Positions 1 to 10,766 of a stretch of DNA of 64,000 nucleotides are shown here, one piece after another. The stretch is from positions 172,094,478 through 172,158,477 of the forward strand of contig OV884058.1 in the NCBI GenBank assembly GCA_930367215.1, given 5' to 3'. Every line of letters starts with the position of its first letter. Within the stretch, counting starts at the first letter, position 1. This DNA comes from Pollenia angustigena (taxonomy: Eukaryota; Arthropoda; Insecta; Diptera; Polleniidae). A program made the translations under genes and the position numbers. The notes under the pieces are model-generated. The model was given only the letters and a program-made list of their open reading frames with translations, was not told the origin of the DNA and did not search any database.

Positions 1-16
1 ACCAACAATCCAGATG
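1..16 (+). CDS. trh: trh exon fragment at window edge
   Basis: Codes TNNPD plus the first base of a Gly codon, followed by a gtaagt donor at 17. The exon continues upstream of the window. Confidence 0.8.
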
Positions 17-3000
17 GTAAGTACTTTTATTTCTTCAGTTAGAAAAACCAAAACACATTAAAATTTTTCAATATGTAGTTTCAGGCCAAATGACTGTTAC
101 ATCAAATAATGCTTATAAAGGTTTTGAACGTTCCTTTTGTATACGCATGAAATCGACATTAACCAAACGAGGCTGTCATTTTAAATCTTCCGGCTATAGA
201 GTGAGTATTTCTTGGTTTATTTTTAAAAGAAAACAACAATTTTTCGTATTTAAAATTAAAAAGTAGTTGTTTAAGTTTTAGAATTTTAGTAAGTAGTATG
301 TAGTTTTTTTTATATTTTATTTTTATTTATTTTTTTGTTTATTTTCATTTCCTCCCTCATTAATTTTTTTTTTTTATTATTGTACAAATACATAACAAAA
401 AGAAAGCAATTTTATAAGTATTACTAAGTTATGCATCCTCTCCCTTCTCCCCTTCATTATCTACAGGCTAATAATGATCAAACGGCTAGTGGTGGTAAAA
501 ATGGTAAAACAGTGGGCACCAATTATTCGGTACGTATCAATCAAAATCAGTAATCAGACGAAAACGTTTAAAGTTGAATTTTTTCTTTTCTAACAAAATT
601 TACAATTCGATGTAAAATTTATTTTGTAGTTGCAACTAAATTAAAATTACTAACAAACATTTTTTGTTTAATTAAAATTGAAAATAAAAAAAAATATCCA
701 AAACTTTTTTAAAAATTGAACAGAATTGAAACGAATTTACAATTACTTTCGAAACAAACTGATTTTATTGATCAGTATCGAATTTTTATGTGTTTAAACA
801 AAAATCAAATGTTTATCATGATTATCAACCAAATGTTTATCATGATTATCAACCAAATGTTTATCATGATTTTAATAGTTATATCTGTGGTATTTTGACA
901 AAACATCTTAATTTGAGATAAAATAGCAAAAAATTTTTAAAAAAATAATTTTTTTTAAATAATCATAAAATAGTTTCTCATGGTGAGTAACAATTTTTTA
1001 TTATATAAAATTTCATATTATTCTAATGTGTATTCTAAGTTAAATTACAATCCTCAAAAGCTTTTATGCTTTAATAGTATATTCCTTCAATATTTTTTTC
1101 AGGAATATTTTCTAAGAACTATCGAATTTTCGCATACGTGCACTCGCGGTAACTTGAACAACGTCTAACGTGAACACCGCCTTACTTGAACAAGATTTTT
1201 TTTACATTGACTACTCTGTAACGTGAACAAACTCAAAAAGCTCTATAACGTGAACAATTTTTTATACCTTTTACCAAAGGTAAAAGGGTATTAATAACTT
1301 TTTCATTCCGTTTGTAATTTCTACAATATTGATCCTACACCCTATAAAGTTTGCATTCCCGATGATCCTGTTAAAAAAATTGCTGCAAGTGAGGCACTTG
1401 AAATTTTAAACAATGCATTGCAATGGGCAGGAGATGCAATGGTGGATCAAAGTGACATGAGTGTAGTTAGACGCTTAAGGGAGAAACCAGTATTTCAACT
1501 ACTTATTAGAAAAGCAAAAGCAGCAGAAAAAGATAAACGATTTTTTAATGCCTAAATGCTATGAGTAATTTTATTTGCAATGTTATTTTAATTCAATAGA
1601 TATATTCTCGTGATTTCATTTTGGTTTGTAATGAATTCTAATTTATAATATTATTTTTACTAGGATTGCCCGGTGTTCGAAATTCGACCACTCGACATTT
1701 ACTTTCGAGAAAACCAGTGCGTTATACAACAAAAACGTACACATTTCAAGAAAACGACAAAAATTCACTATTGACCCAACTTTGTACGTATGTCCGTAAG
1801 ATAAATTAAAACGCTTTTCAAACACTTTTATTCAAAAAATGTAGAAAAAAAAATATATTAGAAATCAACCACAAAAAAATTGTTCCCGTATTTATATATA
1901 AGATATTTTTGTAATGGAAATAATAATAAAACACATAAATATATACATTTATATTTTAATAATGGAAATAACCAGAAAAAATTTCACGTTCAAGGGGCGG
2001 TGCGCAAAATGACCCCAGGAAATATGGCCCCAAAAGGAAAATGAAAAAAGGCCCCAAAATTTTACATGAGACACAACAACACGCAATTTTGGCGCAATTT
2101 TTTTGTTTTTTTTTTGGGGTTATTTTTCATTTTTTCGTTAGGGTGTTTTTGCATTTTAAGTGGAATGAAAAATGACCCCAATATCAAGGAATGAAAAATG
2201 GCCCCAAATAAAATCACAATTTTTACTTTGGGGCTATTTTTCATCCACTAATAAAAAAATGCAAGTTTAAAGAAATGAAAAATCACCCCAAACATTTTTA
2301 CACAAATTTATATAAAATTCTATGTAAAAGTTTCTAGGGATAACATAAAAACCCGAATTCTTATACCAAAGTAGAGAAAATCCTTGCCGGTTATGCAGAG
2401 AGGAAAAAATCATTGAGCCCGGCCGAAGGCCGGCTATTACGTGAAGAGTTCGTTATACCATAGAAAAGAAAATCCTTGCGCCCGGCCGAAGGCCTGCTAT
2501 GTAGTAAAGCTTTAGTGAGCGAAGCCAGTGTTCGTTATACCAAAGAGAAGAAAATCCTTTCACCCGGCCGAAGGCCGTCTATACAGAGAAGCTTTAGTTA
2601 GCGAAGCCAGTGTTCGTTATACCATAGAGAAAAAATCCTTGCGCACGGCCGAAGGCCGGTTATAACGTAGAGCTTTAGTAAGCAAAGCCAGTGTTCGTTA
2701 TACCATAGAGAAAAAAATCCTTGTGCATGGCCGAAAGCCCAACCGTGCTATCAATCGTACGATTTTTAAAACCAAAACTGTATAATTATCCGGATTTTGA
2801 AATCGGGATTCTAAATTTGGGATTTTTAGTTTTGGGCATATGAACTCCACCGAAAATGTTTAATGTCACTTTCTTTGTGTTCTTTTTTGGGGTTAAAATT
2901 CATTATAAATTTTGAGGTGATTTTTCATAATGAAGAATAACCCCAAATTTAGGGTCATATTTCATTTTATTTTTAGGGTTATTTTTCATTTTTTTGGGGT

Positions 3001-6000
3001 AATTTTTCATTAAAAAAATAGCCCCAAATTTGGGGTCAATTTTCATTTATATTTTGGGACCATATTTCCTGGGGCCATATTTCGCAGCGCCCGTTCAAGG
3101 GTGTAAAACAGACATATATTTTATGAAATTCGACAATCGCTAACGTGAACAATTTCGCTAACATGAACTCCCTAGGTTTTAATTAGTTCACGTTACCGCG
3201 AGCGCACTGTATATATATTTCTGTTACGAGGCTTACTTTAGCTATCCTTTGGCTAGCAACGAAGTAAATTCAATAAATAAGACTATAAAAGTATAAAAGC
3301 TTTTGAGGATTGTAATTTGACTTAGAATACACATTCGAATAATATGAAATTTTATATAATAATAAGATAAGCCAAAATTAAAGAAAATTTTTTGAATAAA
3401 ACCTCGTATGATAAACAACGTTTTTTTCAACTCTTTAAATTTGACTTAAGATGTTTTGCCAAAATGCCACAGATACAATTTAAGTATTTAAATTTTTAAA
3501 AAAAAAATTAACTTCTTAGGCTTTTATTAGATTGGGAGAAACGCCATAGGAAAAACTCATTTTGTAAATTCTAAAAATTAAAAATAATTATGATGGCAAA
3601 CTCATCCAAAATAGATTTCATATCCTCTCCTGCAAATTTTTCCAATATCATTTTAAGCTGCTGTTTTGAGATACTGAAAAGTACTAAAAATTTAAATCAC
3701 GATTAAACTAGGGTTCCCAACCATGAGCTATGCGTTAAGTTAGCTGCTATTGGTAAAGAAATGCCTATGCTTTCGTCTAAGAAGGGAAATAATTAAAAGG
3801 AAATAATTTCAATGCTGCAGCTTTGATTAAACCAATAAATTCCCAGACCTAGACCTTTAAGATCATTGATGTTATCCGTTTTCTGTCTCTCTCTTTTATC
3901 CGATCTATTGCGATGCGAAAGAAAATGGTAGCAAATCTAGCGATTGGTACTCTTTAATGCGTTTGCGCATTCGTCTTTCGCATCTATTAATTTTTTTCTT
4001 TTCGCAAATTATCACTATTTATTTTATATAAATTTTCCAATTTCAAATATTTTCACATATTTTAGCATTTCAATACTGTCAATCTGCGCCATCTTTCATT
4101 TTTATTGCCAGTTTTGCCTTATTTTCAAAAAATTTTGCGAAAGTGATAGAGAGTACCAAGTTGGCATTTAGCTTTCGCATCGAAATTGCTTTCGCATTGC
4201 AATAGAGAGTAGCCCCCCAGACATCTGCAGTTGTCAAAATTTACACTTTTCTGTCTTGTCAAATAAAGGTTTTTTTTAATGCATAAGAAATTAAAATGAT
4301 AAAAAATACAATACAAAAATGTTGATATTAAATTTTTTTTATAATCTCGTAGATAATTTTTTATTGCATTTATTTTTTAAATATATTTACCGGCATATGT
4401 ATGTCCGCCGCAGTACCGAGTTACATGGTCCACTCAACCAGTTAAATTTTTGACTACTTTTTCCAACAAATCTGGCCTTTTACGGTCAATGGTGACTTGA
4501 ATATTGGCTTTAAATGCTTCCCCTGCAAATAATATTGGACTACTTGATCCATTTTGATTAAATAGATTACTTCCTGGACTGGTCCAATGTAATGCAACTA
4601 TCGACCATGTCATGTAGTGAAACGATATGTCTTCGTTTTTTAACGACGTGTTTTCGTTTTAAAACGATTTCAAAACAAATCCTAAGGAGTTTACCATGGA
4701 GAAGTTTTAAGACTACTCCTTTTGTAACGCAAAGCTGGGTTATATGGTCCTGCCCATGGACATCGTAATGTTAAATAGACCATTTTTTTCCATACATTAG
4801 GGTTACCTTTGGAATAGTCATAGTCATTTATGGGCTACATTTTACATGCGTGTATGGACTAGTCGCATTATTTGCAGGGTCAGGAGTTTCTTGTTTGTCG
4901 CCAAAGGCAACATCGCCCTAAAAAGAGTAATCTAGAGGCGTTAAATTGCATTGACGAAGAGGCCGTTCAACAGAACCATTTTGGAAATAAAATTGCAATG
5001 AATTGGTTGTTAAGCGCGCTGTATGGCGAGTTTCCGCGTCTTGTTGGAATCAAATGATGTTTATTTAGCTGATTAATTTTTGGAAACCAAAATTTAGTCA
5101 GCATGGCTCTATGCCCTCACCATTCACAGTAGCGGCACATTCTTACTTATTTCGAAAGGGCGTGTAAACCGCACAAAATAGTTAATTTTAATACATGTTA
5201 TGGTGATTCGTTAACTGCTTGAGGATTGTCTTGGCTCCAAATACAGTTATTTTGCTTATTGGCGTTGCCATTTACCCAGAAATGAGCTGCATCACTAAAC
5301 ACAAAATAATAACTTCGCGAATAAATTTCTGTTTTTTTTTTTAAGTAAATTTTTACAGTTTGGAAGCGTTTTTCTAGCGTTTAACGATTCATGATGACCA
5401 CAGTTATCGATATCGATCGTTCTTATGCAGCTTAAAAAAAAATCTGATATTTGTCCGAGACACAAGCACGTTACCATGCTCTAGCGGTCCTTTCTTTGGT
5501 CATTTTAGCAACCTTAGCTAAAAACACAACGTCAATTATTTTAGCCAGTTTCCTCTTTTCCAAGAGCAACATGTTATGGTTGAAAAATAATTATACTTTT
5601 AAGGGCCATTATTATAACTTGGCGTTAGCTGTTATCCGACAGTAAACAGACGCTTTTTGATAGATAACACATTATTATCTGTCAATTTAATCTTAACTTT
5701 AGCTAACTTCAAGTTGTAATAATGGCCCTAAAAGGGTTAAACATGTTATTATTTTTATTAACAAAAACTTTATCGAAAGCGACCATAATATGGTTGTAAC
5801 TTCCTGATGGAGGATTACTTTAAACATTTTTCTTTAAAAATTGTTTTGTAGAAGGTGACCATATCGAAAATTTGTTTTTTTTTTATGTGAAAATAATTTG
5901 AGTGCATTCTAATTATTCGGATAGAAGTTTCTTGTTTCCCTACAAGAACCCAGATAAATGTCTAAGTTCAAACGGGGTTCAATTAATACATGGCAAATTA

Positions 6001-9000
6001 TGTCAGTTCGGATTGGCGCCATTTAATTTACCCAGAACAAGAAGAAGAGTGGCGGTAGCATCGAAAAATATTGCAGTAATACTGAGTTCACTAGCCAATT
6101 TTCTATATATGCCTGAGTCTTAAAAAAAAATAAATACCAATTACAGTCGAATCCCGATAATTCGTACCCCGTTAAATCGTAATTCCCGATAATTCGTAAT
6201 AAGCTGCCGGTAAAATTTCCATACATTTTGGTCCCCTCGCTAATTCGTAATTTTTTTTTTTTCAAATAAAATCTTCTTTACCTCTTATAAATCGTTATTG
6301 TTTGCTAACTACCACTTATAATTCGTAATAAAAACAACAGAAACACGGAAAGAATGATTTTTTGTTTACCACTATTTTATTTTTGCGTGGGTTTTTGCTT
6401 GTGTATGGGATTTATTTTCTTAAGTCTGAGTTCATACGGCTCACGTCTTATTGACAAGATTCTTCCTTTTTCTTCTATGAACATGAATTGGCGTTCAAAT
6501 GATTCATGTCATGTTGACAACATGTTTTTTATTTTGTTTTATTTTATATTGAAAACAAAAACAAAATTTAACTGCGAATAAGAAAGCAAAACGTAAAGAC
6601 AGTACATGCATCTGTGTACTCGTTTCTTTTCCCCTCGTCCCTCTCGCCTATAAAGTAGCGATCATGTCAATAAGACAAGAGCCGTATGAACACAGACTAA
6701 GATCAGTTTGAATAATTTTTATATATTTTATTTTTAACAATTGTTTTTTATGCTTTTTTATCGTTTTAGTAAATAAATTGGAAAACCCCGATTATTCGTA
6801 TTTATTTTATTTTAACCCCGTTAAATTGAAACCCCGCTAAATCGAAAACCCCTATAATTCGTAAGAAATGGCCGGTTCCTTGCTATTACGAATTATCGGG
6901 ATTCTACTGTATTACAATTCTAAAGCAATGTAAACCCATCTGAAACCATTTTCCAATGTCTATCATAAAACCAGACCAATATTATGTTTCGCAAATATAT
7001 CCGTTTTTCTCGAAAACATAAATCAGTCTTTACCTTTACCTAGCATTTACTTTAACCAAGATATCACCATTTATATTTTTGTAGACAATAACTTTACCTC
7101 TTTTTTAAACTGTGTAAAATTCAAATTGCAGTTTTTCTAACTTTTTCCATCCTATTTTCTTCTCGTTTTAGGTAGTTTTATTATTATGCAAATTACGGCC
7201 CCAGTATCAATTTTCACATACAAGAAAAGCTCAAACTCCACTATTGGGTATGGTAGCGTTGGCTATAGCTTTGCCACCACCCTCAGTGCATGAAATACGT
7301 TTAGAATGTGACATGTTTGTAACGAGACTCAATTTCGATTTTCGCATTGCCCACTGTGAGCCAAGGTTAGTTATAAAAAAACACATAAATCAAGGAGTTA
7401 AAGCAAAACACTAACTTGAATTTTTTTTTTTCAATTAAAGAGTGTCTGACTTATTAGATTATGCGCCAGAAGATTTGGTGGGTAAAAGTATGTATTCGCT
7501 GTGCCATGCCGAAGATGCCAATCGTATGAGAAAACATCATATGGATTGTAAGTTTGAAATGACAATTTCCGAAAAAAAATAATATATGTAAATAACTACT
7601 TTCCTTCTTATTTTTAGTAATCGAAAAGGGTCAAGTTTTATCCGGATACTATCGTTTAATGAACAAAAATGGCGGCTACACTTGGATGCAAAGTTGTGCC
7701 ACTGTTGTGTGCAATTCAAAAAATGCCGACGAACAAAATATTATTTGCGTCAACTATGTGATTAGTAATCGTGAAAATGAAAATTTGATATTGGATTGTT
7801 GCCAATTGGAGCCAAGTATAGATAGCATTAAACATGAAGATCTATCGAGTATTGATAAGAATTCGGGGTCCCCCGGGGGTGACGCTTCAGCATCTGGTGA
7901 TATTAGTCATAATGGTTTGGCGGGTAATGAAATGAAATTGACTTCACCTAAAACAGAACCAGATACCCAACAGCAAAAATCCCGAGGTCGAGGTGCAGTG
8001 AATACATCAAACAATAGTATAGCCTTAGTAAAGGATGCAAACAATACGCCAGGTTTAAATATAGTGGATGATTGTTCGGGCAATACATTACCCACCACTG
8101 TGGTAACAGCTCCCACACCAGCTCCTACAACAACGAAACGTAAGCGCAAAAGTAAAATAACGCCTGTTCAACAACCAGTTGAAAATGAAGGTCGCATCGA
8201 TAACAATGCCTCAATAAATGAACCAAATGCCAAAGTTCCTGCTGTTGATCGTGAGACACCGCGGTCGAGACTGCCCTCTATAATAGATGAGCAACAACAA
8301 CAGCAGCAGCAGCAACAACAACAGACACCAGCTCCTATACAAAACCCTGAATCGTCAGTAAAAGATCTGGAACAAGCCATGTCTAAGCATCTGCCCTCAC
8401 CGGGAAGTGCTAGTAATGCTGGTCCCAATACTACCGATTTCAGTACCGATTCACTGCTCAAACAACAACAACAACAGCAGCAAAATGAAAAAAGCAGTAC
8501 CATACAATGGATAGGAGCTCCTCATTACCAACAACCTGCTCCTCCTATGCCTGCAACGGCTCTACTGAGGCAACTGTATGCAAATCGCGAAAGTGTGATA
8601 CGGGCTACAGCCAGACAAACACCCACCGGCGTATTTTATGGTGACCAACAAACCGGTCCTCTACCCACACCACCCGGCAGTGAATCTTCTTACGATAATC
8701 AATACTTACAATTACACTCACATCCTCAAAAGACTTCTTCAGATGCCTTCAATAATCTCGTATCCACTTATGGAACTTACCACCACAGCTCTATAGATTA
8801 TCACAACGCCATGACACCTCCGAGTTCAGTGTCACCACGAGATTCGAATAACTCTTTAAATACAGGTAAAGCAACTACAACTCTTACCTCCCTAAATGGG
8901 GGCTACGATTATGCTGATCCCCTAAAGGCTCAATATACAACGACTACCAGTTCAGTAGCAGACGTTTCCTCGGCTCTACCCCTCAAACCTCAACCATACT

Positions 9001-9158
9001 CAGCAGCAGCTGCCATGCATCATTCAAGTACAACGGATGCTAGCAGTGGCTTAACTTATAGTAATTTAGATCAACCTCAATACTTTGCTCCACACTCTAG
9101 TTTCCATTTGTATCATAAGGGTGCACCAACGGGTGGTTGGTATTCGACTCCCTCATAG
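1..9158 (+). CDS. trh: trachealess, 3' part of the gene (six exons, 5' end outside window)
   Basis: bHLH-PAS transcription factor that partners with Tango (ARNT) in the nucleus to specify tracheae, salivary ducts and filzkoerper. Exons read from splice sites: 1-16, 85-200, 467-529, 7172-7365, 7441-7547, 7618-9158. All junctions keep frame. The translation runs through the end of the PAS-A region ([15 protein letters not shown], then HFKSSGYR), then PAS-B ([69 protein letters not shown]), then a long Ser/Pro/Gln-rich activation region with two polyglutamine runs, a KRKRKSK basic patch and a conserved tail ending [14 protein letters not shown]. This tail and the motifs [14 protein letters not shown] and [20 protein letters not shown] match my memory of Drosophila Trh closely, so the ortholog call is firm. 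The paralog sim lacks this tail. The bHLH region is not in the window. Confidence 0.95.
85..200 (+). CDS. trh: trh exon, end of PAS-A region
   Basis: Follows a ttcag acceptor and ends at a gtgagt donor. Codes [19 protein letters not shown] and on to SSGYR. It ends in phase 0, so the next exon (467-529) could be skipped without frame change. Confidence 0.92.
467..529 (+). CDS. trh: trh 21-codon exon, possibly alternatively spliced
   Basis: 63 bases between a ctacag acceptor and a gtacgt donor, phase 0 at both ends. Codes [21 protein letters not shown], a low-complexity linker between PAS-A and PAS-B. The Drosophila protein has a comparable linker ending in an NYS-like sequence. Both-ends phase 0 makes this a candidate cassette exon; that is inference. 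Confidence 0.75.
806..870 (+). repeat. 24-bp tandem repeat, about 2.7 units
   Basis: Unit reads caaatgtttatcatgattat followed by caac, repeated almost exactly. It sits just outside the left arm of the foldback element in the trh intron. Confidence 0.8.
1352..1555 (+). pseudogene. C-terminal fragment of a pogo/Tigger-type transposase
   Basis: An open stretch of 67 codons ending TAA. It contains [19 protein letters not shown] then [18 protein letters not shown], which fits the C-terminal helical region of pogo/Tigger/CENP-B-type transposases (two helices and an LRR/LRE motif before the end). No DDE core precedes it; the upstream part was lost to the repeat scrap at 1262-1350. It is not functional as it stands. 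Confidence 0.55.
1995..3092. mobile_element. hAT-like non-autonomous element with 8-bp TSD
   Basis: Duplication gttcaag/cgttcaag at 1987-1995 and 3092-3100 flanks termini ggcggtgcgcaaaatgaccc and, reversed, ggcgctgcgaaatatggccc. Both ends carry many copies of a ggggt-attttttcatt motif in both orientations. It contains the 81-bp tandem array. Other superfamilies with 8-bp TSDs (for example Merlin, P) are not excluded. Confidence 0.65.
2361..2740 (+). repeat. GC-rich minisatellite, about 81-bp unit, five copies
   Basis: The anchor ggccgaaggcc occurs at 2421, 2484, 2567, 2648 and (variant) 2729, so periods are 63, 83, 81 and 81. Each unit carries a short hairpin around the anchor and the phrase gttcgttataccatagagaa. 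It is unusually GC-rich for this window. Confidence 0.85.
3901..4219 (+). mobile_element. MITE family A, copy 1
   Basis: Ends carry attgcgatgcgaaagaaaat and its near inverse ctttcgcattgcaatagaga, with agccccccag at the right edge. It is the same 320-bp family as 31038-31363, in the opposite orientation. The left end is eroded. Confidence 0.7.
4383..5312 (-). pseudogene. degenerate mariner transposase, split by MITE B
   Basis: Reading the minus strand from about 5312: [20 protein letters not shown], then [36 protein letters not shown]. Then comes a 359-bp MITE insertion, then [20 protein letters not shown] and CGGHTYAGK. This order matches mariner DD34D transposases (SDEAHFWLNG, FQQDGATCHTA, CDLTPLDYFLWG, GGH tail). 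Stops and frameshifts are scattered and the N-terminal third is not seen. It is an old fossil; the insertion interrupts the codon region just after DKPET. Confidence 0.8.
4521..4879. mobile_element. MITE family B, copy 1 (inserted in mariner fossil)
   Basis: Termini ccctgcaaataatattggac and gtcgcattatttgcaggg are inverted. Internal phrases (cttcgttttttaacgac, aatgttaaatagacca) recur in copy 2 at 43925-44350. Its removal joins the two mariner halves. Confidence 0.85.
5601..5736. mobile_element. short palindromic MITE
   Basis: agggccattattataacttg at left is inverted as caagttgtaataatggccct at right, about 135 bp overall. Confidence 0.65.
6144..6909. mobile_element. pogo-like MITE with nested MITE C
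   Basis: TIRs cagtcgaatcccgataattc and cagtagaatcccgataattc (reversed right end), flanked by TA. Iterated subterminal taattcgtaa/ttaaatcg motifs occur at both ends. The nested 6424-6697 element has its own TAA duplication. Confidence 0.85.
6424..6697. mobile_element. MITE family C, copy 1 (PIF/Harbinger-like)
   Basis: TIR gtctgagttcatacggctc and right-end complement gtctgtgttcatacggctc, with TAA at 6421-6423 and 6698-6700. A second copy lies at 43808-44532. A TWA 3-bp duplication is typical of PIF/Harbinger. Confidence 0.8.
7172..7365 (+). CDS. trh: trh exon, first half of PAS-B
   Basis: Starts after a ttttag acceptor, ends at a gttagt donor in phase 2. Codes [16 protein letters not shown] to HCEPR. 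Confidence 0.93.
7441..7547 (+). CDS. trh: trh exon, PAS-B middle
   Basis: Acceptor ttaaag, donor gtaagt. Codes [15 protein letters not shown] to RMRKHHMD, the central PAS-B helices. Confidence 0.93.
7618..9158 (+). CDS. trh: trh terminal exon, end of PAS-B and activation region
   Basis: Starts after tttttag with the split Leu codon of [13 protein letters not shown] and runs 513 codons to TAG. Contains [20 protein letters not shown] at the PAS-B edge, polyQ runs at about 8290-8322 and 8461-8483, and the conserved C-terminal tail. The upstream start matters: an ATG-based ORF would begin at 7659 and miss 41 bases of exon. Confidence 0.95.
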
Positions 9159-10069
9159 GTCGACCTTAATCAAAATTGTGAAATGTATACAAATCCCTCA
9201 ACATTTATAGACTCAAATCAAAGTCATGTTGCTGCGACAAACTCGTTCACCTCGAAGGATAGTTGGGATATTGTAGGAGCTTTGGGTAAAGTTGCGCGTA
9301 TGTTTTTCAATGTAAGGAAGGGAAATTGAAGGGATATTTTTCAATAGACTGGGTAAAGTTTAATAATTTATATATAAAAGTGGTGGACACGAATTGATTT
9401 ATTTTGAAAATTAATTAAAATCAAAAATATTTCCAAGGAGGTTCTTATTTCAAATTATTTTAAAAACTAAAACAAAAATTTAATTAAACCAATCTTTTCC
9501 TATTACTTCTTTAGGTATTGCTCTTTTTAAAAAAAAAGTTGTAACAAAATTTCTTAATGAATAGGGTTTCGTTGAATATACTATTTGTCTTGCAATAGCT
9601 GTTATATATCCCAACATTTTGTGAAGGTCAGAAAAAATCAGCAAAACAACATCCAAATGCTTTAATGATTTTGGATACCATCTAAAGTATATTTCTATTA
9701 ATATCTAAAATATACTTTGTAGTATTTATCCATACATGGAGGGATTCAAATTGATCCTTTATGCTCAAACGCAATTAAAAGAGCATTGCAAATTTCTAAT
9801 TACCGTTATTTTGAATCGGTTCCTCATTTTGAATCAGACTAATGAAGGAAGTTTAAAAACTCTAAGGAGTAATACAAAAATTTTATAGGAAATAAATGAG
9901 GCCTGTGTTTCTAGCGAATTGTTTTGGGCCGAAAAGTTAAATCGAATAAAACTAAAGCTGAACTTTACCATCTAGATCATTATAGAAAATGCTTTATTAA
10001 TAAACTTTATATAAAAGTTTATGTTTCTTTTGAAATTTTGAAGTTCCTTATTCTTAAAAAACTGGGTTT
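9159..10069 (+). other. trh 3' UTR and downstream, no gene seen
   Basis: AT-rich and non-coding. An aaataaa at about 9889 could be a poly(A) signal for trh but nothing else marks a transcript end. Confidence 0.4.
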
Positions 10070-10245
10070 TAAGGAGTAGGGCCATAGGAAATTTATTCCA
10101 TTACGGTTCGCCGATGCGAATGTTCTTATCTCGTTCCAGCTCTTGCCTTCATTGGCCGCTTCAATTTTGATTTTTTCTTGCGGATTCCATTCGATACCGT
10201 ATCTTGTGATATCGTCAACGCGCTTTCGTAGGGTATGCCTTAGCC
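10070..10245 (-). pseudogene. LINE ORF2 C-terminal remnant, RTE-like
   Basis: Minus-strand reading LRHTLRKRVDDITRYGIEWN then NEGKSWNEIRTFASANRNG matches the tail of RTE-type reverse transcriptases (WIGHTLRK...ALEWNPQGKRKRGRP...GKTWRELKALAQNR). The GRP-rich stretch between the two blocks is deleted here. Only about 58 codons remain, without a 3' tail I can identify. Confidence 0.55.
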
Positions 10246-10319
10246 TTAATGTATCTCAAATGTATTGGAAATAAGAACTTGTAATCTACATTGCTCAATC
10301 AAAAAGTTTAAGATTAAAC

Positions 10320-10560
10320 TGTTATATCTAGCAAGTTTTAAAAACGATCCTGTAATGAGAGTCCATAAAAATATTCCTTTTTATCTACTTAATTTTTTGA
10401 GTACCAATTAGCTTAACAACAACAACCCTTAAAACCAGTAAAAGATACGCTCATTTTGTAAAAAATTTAACTTAAAATCTCGTTCGATTTTAATTTCACT
10501 TAATTTCGATTTTAAGAACATTGGGAATTTTTTACAGCTTTTTAACTACCTTTACTTCGA
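10320..10560. repeat. dispersed repeat, copy 1
   Basis: Shares aaaaatattcctttttat, then later taaaatctcgttcgat, with 41020-41180 in the same order. Type unknown. Confidence 0.45.
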
Positions 10561-10766
10561 AATGGGGAGCTAGCTCCACATTAAATTAAAATTAAAACAA
10601 GACAGTAAAAATTGAAGCTTCATAAGACCTTTTTACTTATAAAGCTCTTAAAATAATAATTTTGCAGTAAAAGACATTCTTTTTAAACTTTTTAAAGAAC
10701 TAAAGAAGCGACAAATATGAAATTTAGGTTTTAACTTTTTGGAAAACTAAATTTTTGAATGGAGTA

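Larger units (their letters stand above)
1137..3209 (+). mobile_element. pogo/Tigger-like DNA transposon, degenerate, with nested hAT-like element
   Basis: TIRs read cgtgcactcgcggtaacttg at left and, reverse-complemented, cagtgcgctcgcggtaacgt at right, flanked by TA on both sides (1135-1136, 3210-3211). Subterminal copies of taacgtgaac recur inside both ends. A Tigger-like transposase tail is coded at 1352-1555. At 1262-1350 lies a scrap of another fly repeat (tttaccaaaggtaaaagggt, then ttcattccgtttgtaatttc). Confidence 0.75.
878..3480. mobile_element. foldback-type element with about 190-bp inverted arms, carrying a pogo-like insertion
   Basis: The left arm (about 878-1075) is nearly the reverse complement of the right arm (about 3290-3480); for example gtattctaagttaaattaca at left matches tgtaatttgacttagaatac at right. 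Between the arms sits the 1137-3209 element. The arms could be the TIRs of an older element invaded by the pogo-like one. Confidence 0.6.
530..7171 (+). other. trh large intron (6.6 kb), mostly transposon-derived
   Basis: Lies between the 467-529 exon and the PAS-B exons. 530-805, 3481-3900, 4220-4380, 5740-6140 and 6912-7171 show no gene and no repeat I can name; they are AT-rich. The remainder is covered by the elements listed separately. Any tracheal enhancer here cannot be recognised by eye. Confidence 0.85.

Noticed and set aside
2401..2740. CRISPR-like spacing of palindromic repeats
   Set aside because: Whole units are repeated, with no unique spacers, in a fly intron; it is a minisatellite.
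8168..8503. 111-codon minus-strand ORF with Cys runs
   Set aside because: Antisense of the trh polyglutamine region.
10088..10245. host gene exon on the minus strand
   Set aside because: Translation fits an RTE-type LINE tail and there are no splice sites or continuing frame.
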